From positions 372,001-436,000 of the forward strand of contig CBDBIG010000004.1 in NCBI GenBank assembly GCA_965205845.1: 64,000 nucleotides of DNA. The letters are read 5' to 3'. The notes beneath the pieces were generated by a model. That model searched no databases. It was not told where the DNA came from and saw only the letters and a list, made by a program, of their open reading frames with translations. A program made the position numbers and the translations under genes. Below, one piece after another: positions 57,179-64,000 of this stretch. The DNA comes from CBDBIG01 sp965205845 [NCBI: bacterium] (GTDB taxonomy: Bacteria; SAR324). The first letter of the stretch is position 1; the number at the start of each line of letters is the position of its first letter.

Positions 57179-57710
57179 TTGGCCCAGTGTCTTTACCGCG
57201 ACCTTTTGTTTCGCAAATTTTGCCATCTGGAGTTTGGCGGCGATGTTCTAAGAGGCTTCAACGCTGGGTTGGTGAGGGTGGGTTTATTTAGCCACCAGAT
57301 CGTGACGGCGGGCAATGTGCACGACACTCTTAAGAACGCGGGCACGCGTTGGGCGATGAGACCGTGCTTTACGCCACTGCGGCCCATAGTTCCCCAAGAG
57401 ACCCACAACAAACTAAAACGCTTTGGGATCGCAGCTCAGGTACAATCCAAGGGCTAGCGCACAAGCCGCTCTCGGATGAGGATAGGCACCGCAACGATAA
57501 AAGCGCGCACATTTGTGCTGGAGGCGAACGCCCCTTTGCTATCGACAAAGGCCGCCATGGCCTCGTCTCGAACACAATTTATGGAACGGGCTACAAACAT
57601 CACCGCCCCTGGCATCGCCGCGAATAGCCCACAACATTGTTGTAAACGTTCACATGGTTTTGCATCTTCTTTCACATGCTTTGCCACCGTCGGTTTCGCC
57701 GTTTAATTTC
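57179..57710 (+). pseudogene. IS5-family transposase remnant
   Basis: Frame pieces in order: LYRDLLFRKFCHLEFGGDVL, HQIVTAGNVHDT, then VPQETHNKLKRFGIAAQVQ. After a shift: LAHKPLSDEDRHRNDKSAHI, then CAGGERPFAIDKGRHGLV. After another shift: GLATNITAYGIAANAHNI. These match the C-terminal half of IS5-type transposases (N-V-AGG-RPFA-YK--YGL, MGLAKNTT-YGLAA-A-N). Internal frameshifts and a missing N-terminus make it inactive. It lies just before MuA copy 2. Confidence 0.7.
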
Positions 57711-57815
57711 AAGTGGCACCTTTTTTACCTATCGATTTTACCATCAATCGCTTGCCTTCTTTGTTAGTGATGCTCATCTAAGAACTTGCCTTGCCCTTTA
57801 ACCGTTGCGAGACTT

Positions 57816-58815
57816 TCAAAGTCTTCGCTCAACAAAAAAACCTTGCCGTAGTCGTTTTCGTGCCCGTGGTGGGGCTAAGTCGAGGTAGAAGGGGGTGTTT
57901 TTTGCATCGTAGCGGTTGAGCACGTCTTGGCCAAGGTTTGCACTCAAGATGCGCACCCTGGCATCGTATTTGTGGGCCTTGATTTGCTCGGCTGGCGCGT
58001 AAAAAACTACGCTGCTGGCTGGCCTTGGTAATGGGGCTGGCTGCGTAACTTTGTGCAAACACCGCATCAAAAGAACGCCCGTTGCACACGCCCCCGGTGC
58101 GCCCCGTTTGGGCATTGTGATACCCCATTTGCTGCTCGACCAGAGCGCGAAAGGTGGCAATGGGAATCGCTTTTTGCGTGTAATTCCCGGGCTTGATGAG
58201 GGAATTGTTGCGTGGGGCTGTTGCCCGTGTATGCGCCTGGGCAGGCGGGATGTTTGGCGATGCTTTCGCACAGGTCTAAAAAGGCGCGCTCAATCGATTT
58301 TGCCTGGCCGTGATAAGGCTGTGCCCAGTGGATGGTGCAGCCCAAAGCCGTGAGCAAACCATAGGGGGTCTTCTTGCTTTGATTTTAAAGCGAAAGCGCT
58401 GGGGGGCGCCCCCTGTCAAGGCCTTGCTGGCGAAGGCGCGCCCGTTGTCGAGCAACACCGCTTGAGGCACGCCAAAGTCGCGCAAAATGCTTGAAAAGGC
58501 AACGCGCACCAGGTCGCTGTTCTCGCTCCGCCCGAGGCGCCAACTGAGGAATTTGCCCCTCGTAAATATCTTGCAATGGCCTTTGAGCATGGACTGCAGG
58601 GCTTTTTGACCTTTGGCCATTGGGTAAAAACATCAAAGCGGTGGCCATCGCCACAAACGAGGGCCAAGGCGAAAAGGTCTTTTAAGCAAACGCTTTTGCG
58701 AGGGAAATGTGGCATTAAGAGGTGTTGCGCCGCGGCGGGCAAGGGTGCGCACTCAGGTGGGGGAGCTCGGCCAAAACACGGCGCTTTAAGGTGGGGAGGC
58801 TGGGTATGTGCCAGC
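57816..58815 (-). pseudogene. Mu-type transposase MuA remnant, copy 2
   Basis: Same broken gene as at 15664-16710, with the same frameshifts: DGHRFDVFTQWPK, VLLDNGRAFASKALTGG, PYHGQAKSIERAFLDLCESI and GVCNGRSFDAVFAQSYA, each in a different frame. The offset between copies is 42,105 bp and the block is nearly identical for about 1.28 kb. The shared frameshifts show that decay came before duplication. The copies diverge at about 15750/57850, downstream of the RILSANLGQDVLNRYD segment. Confidence 0.85.
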
Positions 58816-58881
58816 GATGCAGAGTAGCGGCCTGTTGCAAACGCCTGTAGCCAAGCGTGCGCTGTCCCAAAAGTAGGTATT

Positions 58882-59095
58882 GATGGGAACTTAATAGGGC
58901 AGTATGTGAGCGGCGCTATTAAACCCGGCATCGAAAAATGTGTGCTTATTGCACAAAAAGCCAATATTTCTATCCAATGGTTAGCCATTGGCGAAGGCCC
59001 GATGCGCGTTGGCGGGCTGGCAGCAAAAAAAGCCCTTAAGCGTAAAAACCACCTGCCCTGCCGACATGAGCCCCGCAGAAGACTTTGCGGTGATC
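58882..59095 (+). pseudogene. CI-like phage repressor fragment, copy 2
   Basis: Same relic as at 16777-16990 (GIEKCVLIAQKANISIQWLA, IGEGPM), divergent from MuA copy 2. It differs from copy 1 by very few bases. Confidence 0.6.
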
Positions 59096-59144
59096 GCCAC
59101 GGGACGCGGTATTGTAAATCCCTTTCGAACATTTTCCAACCCTT

Positions 59145-59340
59145 TAGAATTCCCTCTACAGGGCCCTCGAAAAAGTCTTACGCCATGTGAACGAAAAACG
59201 CGCAAACCCGCATGCCACCGTTTTTTGGGCGGGACACGTGCCACCACCTTTTTAGCGTAAACACACTGCCCGTAAACCGTTGAAAAACCACAAAAAACCA
59301 TCAAATTTTGACCCGTGGCAAAGCATGGGGACGGGCACGG
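59145..59340 (+). repeat. Prophage-flank repeat R, copy 2
   Basis: Follows MuA/repressor copy 2 exactly as copy 1 does, ending CCCGTGGCAAAGCATGGGGA then CGGGCAC. It shows more differences from copy 1 near the inner edge (59150-59180) than elsewhere. The end again carries the reverse of the dispersed CATGCTTTGCCAC repeat. Confidence 0.75.
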
Positions 59341-59499
59341 TGGCACTCTTCGACCTGCCAGACCTCAGATGATGCTACATCGGTGCGTCCGATAATCCCA
59401 AAATTGCCTTGAAACACCCATCGAATTGACCACAACCCGCCCTCAAAATCGTAATAATATGATTTTGCAGGCAATCACCGCATAATTCAAATATAATCA

Positions 59500-59726
59500 G
59501 GTCAAAATGACCGTATCGTCTATTGCTGACTGCTGGCGCGGCTCTAATGTGCTGGGTGCGTCCGCATTTTCACCCTTTTGCATCAACCATTGCTAAATTC
59601 TTTGCGGACCAACACAATCACATCAACGCCATCGAGTACTTTTGGAATCAAGCGCAGTGCCACTGGCGCACATTTAACGGTGTCCCAAAGGAGCATTTTG
59701 GGCTATTTTTGAAAGAATGTGAGTGA
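59500..59726 (+). pseudogene. IS1595-type transposase C-terminal fragment
   Basis: Frame pieces ADCWRGSN and then, after a shift, AKFFADQHNHINAIEYFWNQ and AQCHWRTFNGVPKEHFGLFL, then KECE. This is the C-terminus of IS1595/ISXO2-like transposases (HINGIENFWNQAKRHLRKFN-like). The rest of the element is missing. It is the last piece of debris before argF. Confidence 0.75.
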
Positions 59727-59783
59727 AGATTGAACAACATCTGACCCATCGGCGCAGTTATCACAACTAAAACAATGGATTAG

Positions 59784-59827
59784 GAAGTATTTGAACGCGT
59801 TATCAGAAGTATTTGAACGCGTTATCA
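59784..59827. repeat. Perfect 22-bp tandem repeat in the argF leader
   Basis: GAAGTATTTGAACGCGTTAT plus CA twice in a row, ending about 50 bp before the argF start codon. It could be a duplicated regulatory site, a remnant of the nearby IS end, or another neutral duplication. Confidence 0.85.
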
Positions 59828-59876
59828 TAGGACAGCCCCCTAAGAGCTTTTAATCTTCTTCAACAGATATTTTGCG

Positions 59877-60887
59877 ATGGCAATTTACTTACGCAACCGT
59901 TCTTTACTAACTTTGCAGCATTTTAGTGCCGAAGAAATCCAATATCTGCTTAACCTTGCATCCCAGTTAAAGCAGCAAAAAAAAGACGGTTTAGAGCATC
60001 AACAACTCAAAGGTAAAAACATTGCCTTAATTTTTGAAAAAACCTCCACGCGCACGCGCTGTGCTTTTGAGGTTGCCGCCTACGATCAAGGGGCGCATGT
60101 TACCTTTATCGATCCTCAAAGTTCGCAGCTAGGGCACAAGGAATCGCCGCGCGATACTGCAAGGGTGCTAGGACGCATGTACGATGCGATTGAATACCGC
60201 GGTTTTAGCCAGCATATTATTGAACAACTGGCTGAAAATGCTCGTGTCCCTGTGTGGAACGGTTTGACCGATGACTACCACCCCACCCAAGTACTAGCCG
60301 ACCTTTTGACCATGTACGAGCATGCCCACAAACCACTGAACCAAGTAGCCTTTTGCTTTATGGGAGATGCCCGTAATAACATGGGGCGCTCGCTGCTAGT
60401 AGGGGGTGTTAAAATGGGCATGGATGTCCGCTTGTGTGGCCCAAAATCCCAATGGCCCGATGCTAAATTGGTGGAACGCTGCCAGCAAGAATCCAAAAAT
60501 TCCGGCGCACGGATTACCCTAAGCGAAGACGTAACGCAAGGTGTCAAAGGGGTTGATTTTATTTATACCGATGTATGGGTCTCCTTAGGTGAGGATGAAA
60601 GCGTGTGGGATGAGCGTATTCCATTGCTAAAACCCTACCAGGTAGATGCCACCTTGATGGCAAGTACGGGTAACCCTAACACCAAATTTATGCATTGCCT
60701 GCCCGCTTTTCACAACACAGAAACCAGCCTAGCGCGCAAAGTACAAGCACGCTTTGGCTTAAGCGAAATAGAAGTAACCAACGAGGTCTTCGAATCCGTT
60801 CAATCGATTGTGTTCGATCAAGCCGAGAACCGGATGCATACCATTAAAGCCGTTATGGTGGCCACCTTGGGGACAAAAGCCCCGTAG
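59877..60887 (+). CDS. argF: Ornithine carbamoyltransferase
   Basis: Makes citrulline from ornithine and carbamoyl phosphate in arginine biosynthesis. 336 residues: the carbamoyl-phosphate motif [58 protein letters not shown] (ornithine loop) and [11 protein letters not shown] with the catalytic Cys. Length and motifs resemble the E. coli ArgF/ArgI type. The catabolic ArcB form cannot be excluded by sequence alone, but no arc genes are near. Confidence 0.95.
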   Translation: MAIYLRNRSLLTLQHFSAEEIQYLLNLASQLKQQKKDGLEHQQLKGKNIALIFEKTSTRTRCAFEVAAYDQGAHVTFIDPQSSQLGHKESPRDTARVLGRMYDAIEYRGFSQHIIEQLAENARVPVWNGLTDDYHPTQVLADLLTMYEHAHKPLNQVAFCFMGDARNNMGRSLLVGGVKMGMDVRLCGPKSQWPDAKLVERCQQESKNSGARITLSEDVTQGVKGVDFIYTDVWVSLGEDESVWDERIPLLKPYQVDATLMASTGNPNTKFMHCLPAFHNTETSLARKVQARFGLSEIEVTNEVFESVQSIVFDQAENRMHTIKAVMVATLGTKAP

Positions 60888-60980
60888 GGCTAAGAGGTGC
60901 TTGGGGGGGCTACGCCCTTAGGTTATACAGGTGCTTTTGAAAGGCCGGTCTTTAACGCGTTTTTCCCGTTTTAGACTCGT

Positions 60981-62324
60981 ATGGCGGCCCTTTCCAAACC
61001 TGCCCTTTTTAAGTTTGCATTTTGCGGGTCTGCCATGCTCAAGTCTAGCCTGGCGCCGGCCTTCTTTTTGCGAGTCTGCATTGCGTACTTTTTGCGGGTC
61101 TGCCATGCTCAAGTTGAGCGATACGCCAGTCTAGCCTGTGGCGTAGGTCTGCTCTACCCCGTTCAACAAAGCGCAGTTTTGCCCCTCGCGGGCCTTCTTT
61201 TTGCGGGTTGTTGCAGGCGTTCGTTTTCGGTTGTTTGTTGCTGTTCGCTGGGCGAAACCCCTAGGGACAAGCAGGCTTGTTTCATGTTTCCCCCTGCCTG
61301 TTTGGGCAAGGAAAAACCCGCAATATTGCCGCACACGGCCGTGCTGTTACGGGTTCATCCCGAGCATTTGGATTGGCATGAGCACTTGGAAGAATACCTT
61401 GAGGCCAAAGGTCAATTGCTAGCTTTGGGGTCCGTAGGTGACGGGGCAAAAGACGGCGGGATACACCATAATCAGCCGAACTGCCCGTCGGATCAGCGGG
61501 TGATCTATTGTCTCAACTCCGAGTACAACACGGCTATTTTAGCCTCGCGTCAACGGAGCCCCAACCATCCCGAGGTCCTCGGATTTTTTCGGGGCACCGT
61601 CCCCAAAAATTGCGTCCTCAAGCAAGGCATCCACTGTAGCCAACATCAAGTGGAGCGCGTGTATTTAGATGGAAGTGTGCAAGTGTTGTTTGCATCGGAT
61701 GCTTTGCGGATGGCAGGACCATTTAACATGGAAAATGCCAGTGCGGCATGGTTGGCGGTGGAGCCGCTGATCACCCCTTTGGGCTCGAAGGCGCTACAAG
61801 CAGCATTGCAGGCCATTCAAAACTTTCGCGGGCTGCCGCACCATTTAGAGCATGTAAAAACACGCTTCGCGTCCCAAAGGGGGGAGTGGGATTACTATAA
61901 TGATTCTTTTTCTACCAGACCCCAAGCCGCCATTGGGGCCTTGGAAACCTTTGCGCGTCCTGTGGTGATGCTATTGGGGGGTTCGGATAAAGGCGTCACT
62001 TTTTTTGCCCTAGCCAAAGCCCTTTGCCAGCATAAGTCCTTGGCAGGTGTTGTGCTGATTGGAGCTACCGCCCATAAAATTGAACAAGCCTTGCACCATG
62101 CTGCGCAAGTTTTGGGTTGTGCCCTACCCGCCATAAAGCGTGCAGGCAGCCTTAAACAAGCCATTGCCGCAGCGGAGCACATCTTGCCTTGTGGTGGTGC
62201 CATTGTGCTCAGTCCCGCCTGCGCCAGTTTTGATATGTTTGCCAACTACAAAACGCGTGGTGATACCTTTTGTGCGCTGGTAAGGGAACGTGCTGCCACA
62301 CCCACTACACCCGCACATGCCTAG
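60981..62324 (+). pseudogene. MurD-like ligase lacking its N-terminal and ATP-binding region
   Basis: The C-terminal ~330 codons are clearly from UDP-MurNAc-L-Ala:D-Glu ligase: AVLLRVHPEHLDWHEHLEEY, NFRGLPHHLEHVKTRF, WDYYNDSFSTRPQAAIGALE, VVMLLGGSDKGVTFFALAKA and VLSPACASFDMFANYKTRGD. The NDSFST form suggests the MurD2-like branch. The first ~100 codons (to about 61300) are Cys/Leu-rich, overlap local repeats and are not MurD. The UDP-binding domain, the GTNGK-type ATP loop and the ELSSFQ motif are absent. It cannot work as a complete ligase; another murD must exist elsewhere if the cell makes peptidoglycan. Confidence 0.75.
61021..61112 (+). repeat. Local 70-bp period repeat at the MurD-like fusion point
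   Basis: TTTGCGGGTCTGCCATGCTC plus AAG at 61021 and again at 61091, with a degenerate partial copy near 61066. This is the junction where unrelated sequence joins the MurD-like C-terminus, suggesting repeated slippage or recombination there. Confidence 0.8.
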
Positions 62325-62773
62325 AGCACGGGGGCGTTTTGTGCGCGCATCCTCATCTCATACGCCAATGCTTTTACTTGATCGCCGCTCACGTTAGGGC
62401 CAAAGCACCCATGTACGTGATAGTGATATTGTAAATCGTCGGCCTTATCGACTTCCATCACGCAATCTAATACCTCTACCTCAAGGGCTATCAGGTTCAT
62501 GGCGCTGAGGACCAACTTGCTGCCCTTGGCAAAATAGGAACTAGACAAAAATGATACCCCTTTTGAGGAAAGGTCAACCACCTCGTATTCTTGAGGAAGG
62601 GGTTGAATAAACACGCGTTTTGAGATTGCATGGTTCTGCCCTGGTTTGGTGTACTGTTTGGGGTGTTGCCCTGTTTCATCTTGTTGTGTGGTTTGATGAA
62701 GTACTTTTTTAAGGGATCGGTCGCGCTCCTTCCAAGAAAGCTCACCGCCGTTTGGCGTATCATCTTCTTTCAT
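62321..62773 (-). CDS. PilZ-domain protein
   Basis: 150 residues. After a ~45-residue polar N-terminus, KRVFIQPLPQEYEVVDLSSK, then GVSFLSSSYFAKGSKLVLSA forms a PilZ barrel. The second half of the c-di-GMP motif (D-S--G--F) is present as DLSSKGVSF. The Arg pair expected before it is not obvious, so c-di-GMP binding is uncertain. It converges with the MurD-like ORF, overlapping by 4 bp at the stops. Confidence 0.75.
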   Translation of the reverse strand: MKEDDTPNGGELSWKERDRSLKKVLHQTTQQDETGQHPKQYTKPGQNHAISKRVFIQPLPQEYEVVDLSSKGVSFLSSSYFAKGSKLVLSAMNLIALEVEVLDCVMEVDKADDLQYHYHVHGCFGPNVSGDQVKALAYEMRMRAQNAPVL

Positions 62774-62969
62774 TACAAAATCGCCTTATGTTTTTGTAAA
62801 AAACCCTATTCACAAGCAAGACTCCAAGCAACGTCATCCAATACCTTAACAGCCACCCGCCCATTGTACGCCAACTTATTATACAAGATAAAGAGGGTCA
62901 TGCTTTTATGTCCGCTTGACACGTGCTATTTTGCCCCCATAAACCCAACATAGGCATCAATGCGGTTGT

Positions 62970-63180
62970 GCCCGGACACTTGCTTTGCCACGGGTCAAAA
63001 TTTAATGGTTTTTTGTGGTTTTTCAACGGTTTACGGGAAGTGTGTTTGCGCCAAAAGGGTGGTGGCACGTGTCCCGCCCAAAAAACGGTGTAATGCGGGT
63101 TTGCGCGTTTTCGTTCACATGGAATGCCACTTCTCACAAGGCCTTGTTCGAGGGAATTCGAGGGAATTCGAAAGCGTTCG
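62970..63180 (-). repeat. Prophage-flank repeat R, copy 3 (inverted)
   Basis: Reverse complement of the block at 17035 and 59145: TTGCTTTGCCACGGGTCAAA, GGTGGTGGCACGTGTCCCGC, then the edge CACAAGGCCTTGTTCGAGGG, which matches copy 1 better than copy 2. It ends with a 10-bp tandem (GAGGGAATTC twice). Being inverted, it should mark an element reading rightwards. Confidence 0.75.
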
Positions 63181-63587
63181 AACCCCCTAACATCAAGCCT
63201 TAGCGGGTTTTACACAAAAAATGCCATTCGTCTGACTTGCGCTGGGCAAACACCCCCGTGATGATTTTGGAGGGGGGTTTATGCCCCGCAAAAGGTCGGA
63301 GTTCGGCACTCTAACATGGAACTGAACATGGAACTCAATTTTTCGCCCTTTTCATGGATCAAACCCTTGTTTTGAAAATACTTTTTCGCGATTGGCCTAA
63401 AAATAAAAAATAATCTAGCTTGGAACTCCTTTTTTTCTAAACCGCCCTGGGTTGCACGTAAATCACGGGCACAACCTGTTCTATTTCGTCATCATTCCTT
63501 AGCGAATGGGTGTCGTGCCAGCACTCCTCTCTTGCCCCGCTTTTGCAATGCCTTTTTTTAAAGCAACCCGTATTTAAGGAGCAGCAG
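63181..63587. other. Leader region of the right-hand Mu-like element
   Basis: About 400 bp without a convincing gene. By position it would carry the early promoter/operator region. The only clear signal is AAGGAG six bases before the ATG at 63588. Confidence 0.4.
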
Positions 63588-63791
63588 ATGGAACATCTCA
63601 GCGCGAACGACCTTGTGTGCTTTGATTGCCCCCTAGATTTTTGCCTTGAGGAGGCAGCCCTCCCAAAGGGAACCCAGCCACCCGGTGGTTGCCCCGCCAT
63701 GGCTGAAAAGGGAGAAATCGCAGCCTCCCATAAAGCCTACTGCGGGGCCAACAAAGCCAGGCTTGCGGCACGCGAGAAAGCATGTTTATAA
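63588..63791 (+). CDS. Small Cys-rich phage-like protein
   Basis: 67 residues with an excellent ribosome-binding site (AAGGAG, six bases before the ATG): MEHLSANDLVCFDCPLDFCL, then PPGGCPA, then SHKAYCGANKARLAAREKAC. Several Cys in C-x2-C / C-x4-C spacing suggest zinc binding. It sits directly upstream of a MuA-like start, where Mu-like phages keep small early regulators. No named family. The frame is open upstream to 63510. Confidence 0.6.
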   Translation: MEHLSANDLVCFDCPLDFCLEEAALPKGTQPPGGCPAMAEKGEIAASHKAYCGANKARLAAREKACL

Positions 63792-63831
63792 AGCAACCCA
63801 CTTTGCAAGTTGAAAGGGCCGTGAAAACCCC

Positions 63832-63888
63832 ATGCAACAATGGTACAGCGCACAAGAATTGGCAGACATTGCCAATGCACTAAGATAG
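63832..63888 (+). pseudogene. MuA-type transposase N-terminal stub
   Basis: MQQWYSAQELADIANALR followed by TAG. The opening W-x-S-A-x-E-L-A is the typical first helix of MuA-like transposases. It stops after 18 codons, so this copy is also dead or frameshifted. Opposite orientation to copies 1 and 2. Confidence 0.5.
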
Positions 63889-63975
63889 CAATGACGCAGT
63901 TAAGTTTGTTCGAGGGTGGCATGGGCCGCCAGCACGAAGGGAATGACACTTTGCATTAAAGGAGGTTTTTAAAGG

Positions 63976-64000
63976 ATGCGTGAAGCGGTTGCACAAAATA
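63976..64000 (+). CDS. Start of an ORF running off the window
   Basis: ATG at 63976 with GGAGG and a nearer AAAGG upstream, reading MREAVAQN. Only eight codons are visible. By position it may be the next early gene of the Mu-like element. Confidence 0.35.

Noticed and set aside
63437-63949. Minus-strand ORFs of 70-87 codons at the window end
   Set aside because: They oppose the small Cys-rich gene that has a strong RBS, and they show no domains.

Overview
The window looks like a chromosomal segment of a proteobacterium with moderate GC. Housekeeping genes are interrupted by a polymorphic-toxin island and by decaying Mu-like prophage and IS fragments. An IalB-family gene and the general gene content suggest an alphaproteobacterium or a deep-branching relative. 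This is inferred from gene families only; there is no rRNA here to settle it.

Layout. 0-15 kb: the 5' end of trpS, a tRNA-Pro(GGG), a multi-PAS histidine kinase with a response regulator, a WD40-like exported protein, rpsA, hisI-hisG, a PilZ-like protein, an M23 peptidase, a protein with two HTH-like repeats, and an NRDE/TANGO2-family protein. 15-17.2 kb: a frameshifted Mu-type transposase (MuA) remnant plus a CI-like repressor fragment. 17.2-31.1 kb: a two-partner secretion / contact-dependent inhibition island read on the minus strand. Its order is ialB-like, fhaC, fhaB/cdiA, then a chain of at least four displaced toxin C-termini, each followed by a candidate immunity gene. It is bounded by a broken hrgA-like gene and by a degenerate IS30. 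31-56.7 kb: mostly intact core genes (cvpA-like, FlgT-like, recJ, ParB-like, cupin, a methyltransferase with a nuclease-like tail, polA, RDD, TPR, rsmD, VWA/CoxE, yqeB-like, doxX, hemW, rhodanese-NifU, folK, class III aminotransferase, S24 repressor). 56.7-59.8 kb: a graveyard with IS5-like and IS1595-like pieces and a second, nearly identical copy of the MuA/repressor remnant. 59.9-62.8 kb: argF, a MurD-like ORF lacking its ATP-binding part, and a PilZ gene. 62.9-64 kb: an inverted third copy of the prophage flank, followed by a small Cys-rich gene and a MuA-like start. The window therefore probably ends inside another Mu-like element.

Three themes recur. First, the toxin/immunity array: each displaced toxin tail is overlapped by, or directly abuts, its immunity gene, and one tail shares a ~105-bp homology block with the intact-end fhaB, as expected for recombination-driven toxin swapping. 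Second, short direct duplications sit at gene ends (recJ, polA, the folK/aminotransferase junction, the argF leader, a 3 x 116 bp array carrying a signal-peptide start, and the fhaB 5' end). Third, many accessory genes are broken by single-base changes, several in homopolymer runs. These may be real decay, phase variation or assembly error.

All calls come from reading the sequence and remembered family features. No database search was run.
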